Positions 32,073-40,333 of a stretch of DNA of 64,000 bases are shown here, in pieces; position 1 is the stretch's first letter; each line of letters begins with the position of its first letter. Source of the stretch: CAZAKZ01 sp964485695. Lineage in GTDB: Bacteria > Planctomycetota > JAFGQW01. The translations under genes and the position numbers were made by a program. The stretch is from NCBI GenBank assembly GCA_964485695.1, contig CAZAKZ010000001.1:1-64000 (forward strand), written 5' to 3'. The notes beneath the pieces are model-generated. The model saw only the letters and a program-made list of their open reading frames with translations. It was not told where the DNA came from and ran no database searches.

Positions 32073-33476
32073 ATGCGAGCCACTCTGATTCTGTTCAGCC
32101 TGATCGCCTTCCTGATCGCGGCTCCCTGGGCCTCGGCCCAGGCCCAGCGCCCTGAGATCCAGAAGGTGGATTTCCAGAAGATCAAGCAGAAGATCCTGAG
32201 GGATTTCAACAAACGGCTGGACCGGGAGCTGTCGAGGCTGCGGAAATCCCTGCGAAAGGAGATGGAGCGGTCCCTGGAGAACCAGATCAGGATGCTCATG
32301 CGGATGCACGCCCAGCCCAGGGTGAAGAAGGAGCAGCCGGCCAGGAAGCCCGGGGTGAGGAAGCCAATCCAGAGGAAGTCAGGGGTGAGAAAGCCCGTCC
32401 AGAGGAGACCCGTCCAGAGGAGACCCGCCTGGATGGGGGCCTGGCTCTCCGAGGACCTGAACAGCGTCATCCGGAAGGTCGCAGGCGTGGAAAAGGGGGG
32501 ACTGCTCGTCCAGAAGCTGGCCAAGGGGGGGCCGGCAGAGAAGGCCGGTCTCAAGGTCAATGACGTCCTCATCGAGCTGAACGGCCGGAGACTCATGAAC
32601 CTCGAGGTCCTGCGCGGCCAGCTGGCGAGGCTGCGACCCGGATCCAGGGTCAAGGTCCTCGTGGGTCGGGCCGGGATCCAGGAATACATGACCCTACGTC
32701 TGGGGGCTCGCCCCCCGGAAGAGAAAATCAGCCCGCCGCCCAGGAAGGTCACGCCGCCCAGAAAGGTCACGCCCCCCAGGCAGAAGCCGCAGCGGCCCAA
32801 GCCCGTCAAGAAACCCAAGAGACGCGGCTATCTGGGTGTCATGCTGGGAGACCTGGACGGCGCCGCGCGCAAAAAGGCCGGGATCAAGAAGGGTGGGATT
32901 CTCGTTCACGAGGTGCTCGAGACCAGCCCTGCGGCAAAGGCGGGGCTCAAGTCCGGGGATGTGCTGATCCGGATCGGCGGCCGGATGATCCAGGACTACG
33001 AGGACCTCCTCGAACACCTGGACCGGCTGGGTGCGGGAACCAAGACCCAGGTCCTCATCGCCCGGGACGGCGTCCAGAAGTTCGTGAGCATCCGACTGGG
33101 AGGTCCCACCCGGGCAAAGATCCCCTCGAAGGTCACCCCGGCGCCCCGGAAGAAGGTTGCGCCCAAGTCGAAGCCCAAACCCCGGAAGCCGGCCTGGCTG
33201 GGGGTGTTCATGGGCGACGATATGGAGGATCGAAAGAGACCCCGGGGCGAGCCGCTGGGCCTGAACATCGCGGACGTGGTCGAAGGTGGGCCGGCCGCCA
33301 AGGCGGGGCTCAAGGCCGGAGATATCATCCTGAGGGTGAACGGAAAGGCCATCTCGGGATTCGAGAGCCTGAAGAAGATCATCGTCAGTGCGCATGCCGG
33401 AAAACGCATCCTCCTGGATGTGCGTCGCGGAGATCGCGTCAAGAGGGTGGATCTCATCCTCGGCACCAAGAAATGA
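32073..33476 (+). CDS. Exported protein with three PDZ domains
   Basis: 467 residues. A signal peptide (about 1-23, ending ASAQ) is followed by a charged helical stretch (about 30-80) and then three PDZ domains at about 125-210, 245-340 and 370-465. Each shows the hydrophobic-loop wording GPAEKAGLKVNDVL, SPAAKAGLKSGDVL or GPAAKAGLKAGDII. They are joined by Pro/Arg/Lys linkers made of short tandem repeats. No protease domain is attached, so it is a peptide- or C-terminus-binding scaffold. AGGGAG lies 7 bases before ATG 32073. It precedes the sigma-factor gene by 85 bases and may belong to the same envelope response. Confidence 0.85.
   Translation: MRATLILFSLIAFLIAAPWASAQAQRPEIQKVDFQKIKQKILRDFNKRLDRELSRLRKSLRKEMERSLENQIRMLMRMHAQPRVKKEQPARKPGVRKPIQRKSGVRKPVQRRPVQRRPAWMGAWLSEDLNSVIRKVAGVEKGGLLVQKLAKGGPAEKAGLKVNDVLIELNGRRLMNLEVLRGQLARLRPGSRVKVLVGRAGIQEYMTLRLGARPPEEKISPPPRKVTPPRKVTPPRQKPQRPKPVKKPKRRGYLGVMLGDLDGAARKKAGIKKGGILVHEVLETSPAAKAGLKSGDVLIRIGGRMIQDYEDLLEHLDRLGAGTKTQVLIARDGVQKFVSIRLGGPTRAKIPSKVTPAPRKKVAPKSKPKPRKPAWLGVFMGDDMEDRKRPRGEPLGLNIADVVEGGPAAKAGLKAGDIILRVNGKAISGFESLKKIIVSAHAGKRILLDVRRGDRVKRVDLILGTKK
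32396..32425 (+). repeat. Tandem 15-base repeat within the PDZ gene
   Basis: Two identical 15-base units CGTCCAGAGGAGACC encoding a repeated RPVQR pentapeptide in the linker before the first PDZ domain; weaker copies lie just upstream. Confidence 0.7.
32735..32770 (+). repeat. Tandem 18-base repeat within the PDZ gene
   Basis: Two near-identical 18-base units (one mismatch) encoding PPRKVT twice, in the linker between PDZ 1 and PDZ 2; a third partial copy follows. Confidence 0.7.
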
Positions 33477-33561
33477 GGAGGGTATTTCTCCCGTCGTCTT
33501 TTCAGGTATATTTGACCTGGACAGGGTCGTTTATCGAGGTCCCTGAGAACAGAGAGATCGG

Positions 33562-34278
33562 ATGGCTTCAGCAGTAGCATCCTCGGCGGCACTCCCGTTC
33601 AAGCGGGCCGGAAGAGCAGCGGTCGATCCGGCCGAGGCTCGCCGGGCGCAGCTGGACCGTGAGCGGGATACCGCGTGGGTGAAACGTACCCTGGAAGGGG
33701 ACGGCGAGGCCTTCCGAGAGCTGGTGGAACACTATCAGGACCGTGCCTTCCGGATTTCCCTGGGCGTCCTGGGGAACCGGGAGGAGGCCCGGGATACGGC
33801 ACAGGAGGCTTTTTTCCGGGTCTTTCGGTCCCTGCACCGATTTCAATTCGGCCAGAACTTCTACACCTGGCTCTACCGCATCGTGGTCAATCTCAGCATT
33901 GATGCCTTGCGCAAGCGGGGCCAGGATCGTCAGGTTCCTCTCGAAGACCTGAAGGAATCCGTGAGCGTCGAGTGCCCACCGGATTCCAACCTGGCGCGGC
34001 AGGAAGTGACGCGCCGGGTGAAGAGCCTCCTCCAGCGCCTCCCCCCGAAATACAAGGTCGTCCTGGTACTCCGGGATATCGAGGAGCTGGGATGCCTGGA
34101 GATCGGACGCATCGTCGGTTGTACGCACGCCACGGCCCGGTGGCGGCTCCACAAGGCGAGGAAGATGTTCAAGGAGCTCTGGGAACGGCACCTCCGCCGG
34201 TTGGATTCGGGTCCAGGCCGTATGGACCGCCACCTCGAGGGCCTCGTAACCCGGGAACTCCCAGAAGGGAATCCATAA
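33562..34278 (+). CDS. ECF-type RNA polymerase sigma factor
   Basis: 238 residues. Region 2 (about 45-120) has FRELVEHYQDRAF, the DTAQEAFFRVF core-binding helix and FYTWLYRIVVNLSIDALRKR counted in parts; region 4 (about 152-210) has LPPKYKVVLVLRD and the recognition helix around IGRIVGCTHATARWRLHKARK. Regions 1 and 3 are absent, as in the ECF class. It directs polymerase to stress promoters when released from its anti-sigma factor, which is encoded four bases downstream (stop 34278, start 34283). I could not find a matching -35/-10 pair upstream for autoregulation. Confidence 0.93.
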   Translation: MASAVASSAALPFKRAGRAAVDPAEARRAQLDRERDTAWVKRTLEGDGEAFRELVEHYQDRAFRISLGVLGNREEARDTAQEAFFRVFRSLHRFQFGQNFYTWLYRIVVNLSIDALRKRGQDRQVPLEDLKESVSVECPPDSNLARQEVTRRVKSLLQRLPPKYKVVLVLRDIEELGCLEIGRIVGCTHATARWRLHKARKMFKELWERHLRRLDSGPGRMDRHLEGLVTRELPEGNP

Positions 34279-34282
34279 ATTC

Positions 34283-34951
34283 ATGAAGTGCCGCCGAGTA
34301 CAGGAAATGCTGCCGCTCTACGTGAGCGGCGAAATCCCGGACAGGAAGAGCCGGAGGGTAGGCCTCCATCTCGAGACCTGTGCGGCGTGCCGTACCCAGT
34401 TTGAATCCTACTGCGGGATCAGATTTCAACTGAGAGGCCTGAAGGAAGAGTCTCTTGCAGAGGCTTCAGACGGAATCACAGACGGATTCTACGAGACGAT
34501 TCGTACCCGGGTCGGCTCGACTTCCCTCCGGTCACGGCGTCGCCCGGCACGGGGGATCCTGTTCGGACGGGTGTCTCTTGTTGCAGCGTCTCTCCTGGTC
34601 GTCGTGATGGGCGCCTGGGTGCTCACCCTTCAGGAGGAAGACCGATCCGGGAGCCAGAACCTGCCCGGATCCACCGAGGTCACGGTTCCAACGCCACCCC
34701 TCACCGGACTTCCGGATGAGACGCCCAGTTCCTCCGATCCCAGCCTCTATTTCCCGATTTCCAGAACCCGGCCGAGGGAACTCCCGGCCCGTCCGGTCCA
34801 TCAGCTGAGCATTCTGGCAGGGCCTGGAGTGCCCGTGGTCTCCGTACCCCTCGAGCGTCCTGTATTGCCGGCTACCCGTCCGGTGCCCAGGGTTCAACCC
34901 TATTCATGGCCGGTGGAGCGCTCGACGCCGGTACCTTTTTCCATTCACTGA
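34283..34951 (+). CDS. Anti-sigma factor with zinc-finger N-terminus
   Basis: 222 residues. The N-terminal ZAS motif is present: upstream Cys near position 3 and HLETCAAC (His-x3-Cys-x2-Cys) at about 28-35, which binds zinc and clasps the ECF sigma factor. One membrane helix lies at about 93-118 (LVAASLLVVVMGAWVLTL), leaving a Pro-rich extracytoplasmic tail of about 100 residues. The topology is that of a transmembrane anti-sigma factor that is released by regulated proteolysis or ligand binding outside. It starts four bases after the sigma-factor gene and its stop lies one base before the HtrA-like gene, so the three form one operon. Confidence 0.88.
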   Translation: MKCRRVQEMLPLYVSGEIPDRKSRRVGLHLETCAACRTQFESYCGIRFQLRGLKEESLAEASDGITDGFYETIRTRVGSTSLRSRRRPARGILFGRVSLVAASLLVVVMGAWVLTLQEEDRSGSQNLPGSTEVTVPTPPLTGLPDETPSSSDPSLYFPISRTRPRELPARPVHQLSILAGPGVPVVSVPLERPVLPATRPVPRVQPYSWPVERSTPVPFSIH

Positions 34952-34952
34952 C

Positions 34953-36149
34953 GTGGACAGGATGTACTCCAAAATTCTCAATCCATCCGCCGAAGTTTTC
35001 CTCCCCGTGATTCTGATGATTCTGGGATCGATCGTCCTGGGACCTGGCGTGTGCCCTGGCGTTGCCCAGGAGGACTCTCTTTTCACAAAGCTGGAGAAGG
35101 ACGTTCAGCGCATCGTGGAGCGGGTGAGTCCGAGCGTGGTTTCGGTCATTGCCGACACTCCCACGAAGGTCGTTTCCGGAAAGCGAATTCCCGGCCAGTC
35201 CTTCGCCTCCAGCGGCATCGTCCTGGATCTGGAGGGGCATATTGCCACCCCGGCCGAGCCGCTGAAGGTAGAGACCCGGATCTGGGTCCATGCTTATTCG
35301 CCGGCGGGGAAACGGTTACAGCTCAGGGCCAGGGTGATCGGGAGAGATCCCGTTCACAACATCGCCGTGGTGAAGGTCCTGTTCCCCACGGACAAGCTGG
35401 TTCCCGTGGTGACCGGGGATGCCTCGACCTTGCGCCTCGGGTCGCTGGTGGTGGCACTGGGATGTTCGTATCAGCTGCCCAGGTCCTGCTCATGGGGGAT
35501 GGTGAGCGGATTGAATCTTCAGATCTCATTGGGGAAAACGTGGCCCACCGGCCTCATCATGACCACGGCGCCGGTGAATCCAGGGGAATCGGGAGGTGCG
35601 TTGGCCGACGCGAGTGGAAAAGTCGTGGGTATGCTGATGAGCACCCTGGATCGGTCTGATGAGGACTGGATCGAGAAGGACAGGAAAGAACAGAAAGTCA
35701 AGAAGACCAGTAAGAAACCCGAGTGGATGACGGGAGCACGGAACATCAACTTCGTGTTGCCCATCGATCGAGTCATGGCCAGCGTGAAAATCATTTTGAC
35801 TCAAAAGGGGGATGTCCCGATACCCCAGAAATACGTGTGGAATTTCCTGGGGGTATGGGGTGAGTACCTCCTCCAGCCGAATGCGGTGTCCTCCCAGCTG
35901 GAACTCCCCGTGGGGACAGGATTCCTGGTCCGGTCCCTGTTCGAGGGCGAGGCGGCAATGCGGGCCGGGATCAGGAAGCACGATATCCTGCTCCGTATCG
36001 GAGGCATGGACATCCGGGGTTCGGATCGTTCGGTCTGGAAGGCCCTTCAGAAGGTATCCCTGAACCAGGACGTGCCCATCGTCCTGATGAGGAAAGGCAA
36101 GCGGATCGTGGTCGAGGTTCGCTTCAGGGAGCCGCCCGCCAAGGACTGA
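34953..36149 (+). CDS. HtrA-like trypsin-fold/PDZ protein, catalytic His and Asp lost
   Basis: 398 residues. N-terminal signal or membrane segment (about 15-36), trypsin-like fold (about 50-280), PDZ (about 310-395). The Ser motif is present (NPGESGGAL, Ser213). The His motif, normally TNNHV, reads TPAEP: Glu102 stands where His should be. The Asp motif, normally DIAVLK, reads NIAVVK: Asn136. Two of three triad residues are gone, so proteolysis is unlikely. Start is GTG 34953 or ATG 34962. Located third in a sigma/anti-sigma operon, it probably binds unfolded peptides or the anti-sigma tail as a sensor. Ends 18 bases from the convergent clpX gene. Confidence 0.85.
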   Translation: MDRMYSKILNPSAEVFLPVILMILGSIVLGPGVCPGVAQEDSLFTKLEKDVQRIVERVSPSVVSVIADTPTKVVSGKRIPGQSFASSGIVLDLEGHIATPAEPLKVETRIWVHAYSPAGKRLQLRARVIGRDPVHNIAVVKVLFPTDKLVPVVTGDASTLRLGSLVVALGCSYQLPRSCSWGMVSGLNLQISLGKTWPTGLIMTTAPVNPGESGGALADASGKVVGMLMSTLDRSDEDWIEKDRKEQKVKKTSKKPEWMTGARNINFVLPIDRVMASVKIILTQKGDVPIPQKYVWNFLGVWGEYLLQPNAVSSQLELPVGTGFLVRSLFEGEAAMRAGIRKHDILLRIGGMDIRGSDRSVWKALQKVSLNQDVPIVLMRKGKRIVVEVRFREPPAKD

Positions 36150-36167
36150 CGGGACTGGCAGGACTCT

Positions 36168-37529
36168 TCAGGCGCTCTCTTTTCGTGGAGGCTTGCGGAT
36201 CTGCCGGGGCTTGGATTTCTCTCCCGATTTCGCCTTTCCGGGTTTTTTCTTGTCCGGCGGCTTTTCCTTCGGGGGCTCGGTCAATTTCTTCTCGCTCCGG
36301 ACCACCTCGGGCGTGACGGTGAAGGTCTTCATGTCGGTCCGGTTCGGAAGCTCGAAGAGGAGATCGGTCATGAAATCCTCGATGACGGTTCTCAGGGCCC
36401 GGGCTCCGGTCTCTTTCTTGATGGCGATCCGAGCGATTTCTGCGAGCGCCTCCCGGGTGAACTCCAGGACCGTACCCTCCATCTCGAAGTACTTCTGATA
36501 CTGCCGGACAAGGGCGTTTCGGGGCTCCAGGAGGATACGGATGAGGTCCTCCTCGCTCAGGGGTTCCAGGCCGCAAATGACCGGAAGGCGTCCGATGAAT
36601 TCGGGGATCATCCCGAACTCGAGGAGGTCGTCGGGCTCGATGCCCCGGATCAGGCGTGCGCGGTCCTCGAGGGAATCCTCCCGGACCGGTTCATCGCTGG
36701 AGAATCCGATGACGTTCTGGCCCAGTCTGCGTCGGACGATATCCTCGATGCCGGAAAAGGTGCCCCCGCATATGAAGAGAATGTTGGTGGTATCGATCTG
36801 GATATACTGCTGCTCGGGGTGCTTTCGCCCCCCCTGTGGAGGCACGTTGGCCAGGGTTCCCTCGAGCATCTTGAGGAGGGCCTGCTGGACACCCTCGCCG
36901 CTCACGTCGCGCGTGATGGAGATGTTGCGGGTGGTCTTGCCGATCTTGTCGATCTCGTCGAGGAAGATGATGCCCTGTTCGGCCTTGTTGATGTCGCCGT
37001 CGGCGGCCTGGATCAACTTGAGGAGGAGGTTTTCCACGTCTTCCCCGACGTATCCCGCTTCGGTGAGGGTGGTGGCATCCCCGATGGCAAAGGGAACTTC
37101 CAGGATTTGCGCAAGGGTCCGGGCGAGCAGAGTCTTCCCGCAGCCGGTCGGTCCGATAAGGAGGCAGTTGGACTTCTCGATTTCCACGTCGCTCTCGTCG
37201 GCGAAGTGGATGAGTCTCTTGTAGTGGTTGTAGACCGCCACGGAGAGTGTCTTCTTGACCCGTTCCTGGCCCACAACATAATCCTCGAGCCGCTTTTTGA
37301 CCTCGGCCGGCTTGGGGAGATTTTCGCGCTTGAAGGGGGCCGGCTGTCGCTTCTGTCCGGGGCGTCCCCGGGAGGAGGTCTTCAGCTCCTCGGCGAGGAT
37401 GGAGTTGCAGAGCTCGATACACTCGTTGCAGATGTAGATGCTGGGAGGTCCGGCGATGAGGCATTCCACCATGGGTCGTGCCTTCTCGCAAAAGCTGCAT
37501 CGTTCTGTGGTTGACTTGCTTCTGCTCAT
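36168..37529 (-). CDS. clpX: ATP-dependent unfoldase ClpX
   Basis: 453 residues. N-terminal zinc-binding domain with the C4 pattern (CSFC ... CNEC, about 13-38), then the AAA+ core: Walker A GPTGCGKTLLART, Walker B FLDEIDKI, and the pore region GGRKHPEQQYIQIDTTNI (counted in parts). The C-terminal lid (about 320-430) has an added Lys/Arg-rich tail (KPPDKKKPGKAKSG) of about 25 residues beyond the normal end, which is unusual. It forms the ClpXP protease with the ClpP encoded immediately upstream; start and stop overlap by four bases (37526-37529). Confidence 0.96.
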   Translation of the reverse strand: MSRSKSTTERCSFCEKARPMVECLIAGPPSIYICNECIELCNSILAEELKTSSRGRPGQKRQPAPFKRENLPKPAEVKKRLEDYVVGQERVKKTLSVAVYNHYKRLIHFADESDVEIEKSNCLLIGPTGCGKTLLARTLAQILEVPFAIGDATTLTEAGYVGEDVENLLLKLIQAADGDINKAEQGIIFLDEIDKIGKTTRNISITRDVSGEGVQQALLKMLEGTLANVPPQGGRKHPEQQYIQIDTTNILFICGGTFSGIEDIVRRRLGQNVIGFSSDEPVREDSLEDRARLIRGIEPDDLLEFGMIPEFIGRLPVICGLEPLSEEDLIRILLEPRNALVRQYQKYFEMEGTVLEFTREALAEIARIAIKKETGARALRTVIEDFMTDLLFELPNRTDMKTFTVTPEVVRSEKKLTEPPKEKPPDKKKPGKAKSGEKSKPRQIRKPPRKESA

Positions 37530-38194
37530 TGAGCGACGTTTTCTTTCAGGCTCTCTACGACCTCGTCCACAAGCCCCAGATCCTTGGCTTCGTGGGCGTC
37601 CATGAAGTAGTCCCGGTCCGTGTGTTTGTCAATTTCTTCTTCGCTCATCCCGGTGTGTCTGGCCAGAATATTATTCAGGCTTTTTTTCATCCTGAGAATC
37701 TCTTTCGCCTGGATGCTGATGTCCAGCGCAGTCCCCTGGGCTCCCCCCCAGGGCTGGTGGATCATGATACGTGAGTGGGGGAGCGAGAAGCGCTTTCCTT
37801 TTTCGCCGGCAGCCAGCAACAGGGCACCCATGCTCGAGGCCTGGCCGATGCAATAGGTGGCGACGGGAGCATGAACGAACTGCATTGTATCATAGATCGC
37901 GAGCCCTGCCGTCACCGACCCTCCGGGAGAATTGATGTATACGTTGATGTCCTGGTTCTTGTGTTCCTTCTGGAGAAACAGGAGCTGTGCGATGACCACG
38001 TTGGCAATGAGGTCATCCACGGGGGTTCCTATGAAGATGATCCTGTCCTCGAGAAGTCGGCTGAAGATGTCGGAGGACCGCTCCCCCCGCCCGGTACGCT
38101 CGATGATGTGGGGCACGAACCAGCTGCTTCTGAAATCGGAGCCGGTCTGGCCGGCTTCCGCCCGTCGGATCAATTCAAGACTGCGGTCATTCAT
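37526..38194 (-). CDS. clpP: ATP-dependent Clp protease proteolytic subunit
   Basis: Self-compartmentalised serine peptidase that works with ClpX. 222 residues from ATG 38194; an in-frame extension to 38278 exists but the shorter form fits the family better. Catalytic triad in numbering from that start: Ser121 in GQASSMG, His146 in IMIHQPWGG, Asp195 in DRDYFM. The N-terminal 25 residues are probably a propeptide. Co-transcribed with clpX through a four-base overlap. Confidence 0.95.
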   Translation of the reverse strand: MNDRSLELIRRAEAGQTGSDFRSSWFVPHIIERTGRGERSSDIFSRLLEDRIIFIGTPVDDLIANVVIAQLLFLQKEHKNQDINVYINSPGGSVTAGLAIYDTMQFVHAPVATYCIGQASSMGALLLAAGEKGKRFSLPHSRIMIHQPWGGAQGTALDISIQAKEILRMKKSLNNILARHTGMSEEEIDKHTDRDYFMDAHEAKDLGLVDEVVESLKENVAQ

Positions 38195-38499
38195 GTTCCC
38201 GATAGCCTCCCCATAATAATAAGAACTCGAGATGGTACTTCTGTACCTACGAATCGCGGTGTCCTGCTTAGAAATCAAATCTCGTCCTGAACTCCCCTGA
38301 ATCCCTCAGAACTCCTCAGTGGCCCGATACCCTGAGCCGGCATGAGGCTGCACCTGCCCTGTGGGCGGGAATACAGGACTCTCTCAATGATACTCGGTCG
38401 ATATGCCCGGGGCTCTTGAATTGTAATTCAGTTCGGGCAAGGAGGCCCCTTCCCGGCTCCACTGCGTGTGCAAGACGTGATCCCGCCAGGTCATACGGC
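38195..38499. other. Gap between tig and clpP
   Basis: About 305 bases, all downstream of the tig stop and upstream of clpP (both leftward). I see no gene. A 14-base hairpin-capable repeat (GGTAC-TTCT-GTACC, 38234-38247) sits about 45 bases before the clpP start. No clear -35/-10 pair or T-run terminator was found. Confidence 0.4.
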
Positions 38500-39819
38500 T
38501 CAGGTGATCTCGGCATTTTCGCGCAGGTGATTTCGGATCTTGGCTTCCCGGAGGTAGTAGCGGACTTCCGAGAGCATGTTCTGCTCCTCGTAGTATTTCC
38601 GAACCTCCTCGGGATCCTTGCCCTCACGGCTTGCGATGTTCATGATGTGGAGGTTGACATCCTCCTCTGTCGCGTAGATCTTTTCCTTCTTGCCGATGGC
38701 ATCCAGCAGGAACCGGGTCTTCAGGACCCGCTCCACCTCGGCCTTCTGTATCTCGCTGGTCTCCTCCACGGTCGACTGGATCTCCTCTGGGTCCTTGCCG
38801 GAAAACTCCATCTCCAACATGGCCCGGGCCGTGATCTTCTCTGATTCCTTGGATACGAGACCTTCGGGAACCGAGAAGGGCGTCGATTCCAGGATCTTCT
38901 TGATGATGCTGTCTTCCAGGGCCTTGTCCGCATCCATCTCCTTCCGGGACTGCAGGGCTTCCCTGAGCTTGTCCGTAAGCTCTTCCAGGTCGTCGAAATC
39001 GAGTCGTTTGGCGAACTCGTCGTCCGCATCGGGAAGGACCACCTTCTTGCCTTCCTGGACGGACAGGATCATCTTGCCTTCCTTGTTGCGGAACTCTTCC
39101 TTCGGATGGTACCGCGGCAAGGTGACGTCGATGGTTGTGGAGCCCCCGATGCCGGTCTCCAGGGCACGCTCCCGGAGATCCTTGACGATGATCCCGGCGG
39201 CCGAAACGGTCTGGGGACCGATGCTGACATCTTCATCCTGAGTCACCTTGCGTTCTCCCACGAGCACGGTGGCCGATCCGAAGAGTATGTCTTCTTCTCC
39301 GACCTTGTCTCCCTCGATGGGCTCGAGGGAAGCATGGCGGCGGCGCAACTGGAGCATCTCCTCGTCGATGTCTTCCTGGGTGACTTCGGTTCCCTGGCGT
39401 TCGACCTGAATTCCGGTGTAGTCTTCGAGCTCAAAGGTGGGGCGCAGTTCGATCACGGCCTCGTATTCCAGGTCCTGGTCCGTATCGACCAGGATCTTTC
39501 CGAGGTCGATTTCCGGATCGCCGATGGGCTCCAGATTGTTTTCCTTCAGCACCTGTTCCAGGGACTCTTCCACCAGGGTCATCTTCACCTGGTTGGTGAT
39601 CTCGGATCCGAATCGCCGCTGGATGTAGGATTTGGGCACCTTGCCGGGGCGAAATCCCTTGATTTTGACAGCGCTCTTCAGCTCCTTGAAATGCTTGTTG
39701 TACGTCTCTGCAACTCTCTTCTGGGGGAGCTTGATCTTGATGCGGTTCTTGCAGGGCCCGATTTCCTCAATGTCTACTTCCATGTTGCTTTCAACTTTAC
39801 TTTCCATGTCGCTTTCCAT
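38500..39819 (-). CDS. tig: Trigger factor, ribosome-associated chaperone/peptidyl-prolyl isomerase
   Basis: 439 residues. Ribosome-binding domain (about 13-130) with the loop GFRPGKVPKSYI; FKBP-like PPIase domain (about 165-250), whose active-site residues look poorly conserved; C-terminal arm domain (about 260-435) of charged helices. ATG 39819 is preferred: GGAAG lies 8 bases before it, and the longer frame (to 39945) would overlap the tRNA gene. The first residues are an imperfect MES repeat. It lies downstream of tRNA-Gly and upstream of clpP and clpX, a common protein-quality arrangement. Confidence 0.93.
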   Translation of the reverse strand: MESDMESKVESNMEVDIEEIGPCKNRIKIKLPQKRVAETYNKHFKELKSAVKIKGFRPGKVPKSYIQRRFGSEITNQVKMTLVEESLEQVLKENNLEPIGDPEIDLGKILVDTDQDLEYEAVIELRPTFELEDYTGIQVERQGTEVTQEDIDEEMLQLRRRHASLEPIEGDKVGEEDILFGSATVLVGERKVTQDEDVSIGPQTVSAAGIIVKDLRERALETGIGGSTTIDVTLPRYHPKEEFRNKEGKMILSVQEGKKVVLPDADDEFAKRLDFDDLEELTDKLREALQSRKEMDADKALEDSIIKKILESTPFSVPEGLVSKESEKITARAMLEMEFSGKDPEEIQSTVEETSEIQKAEVERVLKTRFLLDAIGKKEKIYATEEDVNLHIMNIASREGKDPEEVRKYYEEQNMLSEVRYYLREAKIRNHLRENAEIT

Positions 39820-39900
39820 GGCTTGCTTCCGTGCATCTGATGAACGCGCTGGAGGCGGGCAGGCCTTCAGAGGGGATCGGTGAACGAATTGGAGAAATTT

Positions 39901-39975
39901 TGGAGCGGGTGATGGGAGTTGAACCCACGACACCGACGATGGCAACGTCGTGCTCTACCACTGAGCTACACCCGC
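39901..39975 (-). tRNA. tRNA-Gly(GCC)
   Basis: Cloverleaf read on the minus strand: acceptor GCGGGTG pairs with CACCCGC, D arm TAGCTCAGTGGTAGAGC, anticodon stem CGACG/CGTCG with loop TTGCCAT (anticodon GCC at 39943-39941), T arm GTGGGTTCAACTCCCAT, discriminator T, CCA encoded. It lies about 80 bases upstream of the tig start on the same strand, so the tRNA and tig may share a transcript. Confidence 0.95.
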
Positions 39976-40333
39976 TCCCATGGGTTAGAGGAGAAAATGG
40001 CACCCCTCGATGAGATTTTCAAAGGTTTTCTGGGTTTTTAGGCCCCCCGGGGCGATCACGGAAAGGCCGTTTTCGGCCTCGGTCAACTACAGCAATAGAG
40101 AGCAGTTGAGCGGGGATTTCCGGACGCCGGAAACGGGCCTCGATTCGCCACAGGTCTTCCAGCCCAGGCCAGCGGAAAATCACCGAAAAACTACATGGGT
40201 CGAGGTCCCCAAGTCAACGGCCCAGATCGACTTTTGGCATTATTTCTGACCCCTCGGAGATCCTGGATTCGATTCCCAAGGCGGCCGCTCCTTATTCCGA
40301 TAGGAAAACATGGGGAGGTAAGAAGCCTCTCGG
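39976..40333. other. Divergent region between tRNA-Gly and a TPR gene
   Basis: About 360 bases. Leftward, a weak TTGAAA/CATTTT pair (40022-40017 and 39999-39994, 17-base spacer) could serve the tRNA. A small inverted repeat AGGCCG-TTTT-CGGCCT lies at 40064-40079. No gene is visible. Sequence is AT-richer than its neighbours. Confidence 0.4.

Noticed and set aside
39820..39945. N-terminal extension of trigger factor
   Set aside because: It overlaps the 3' part of tRNA-Gly, and the good ribosome-binding site is in front of ATG 39819.
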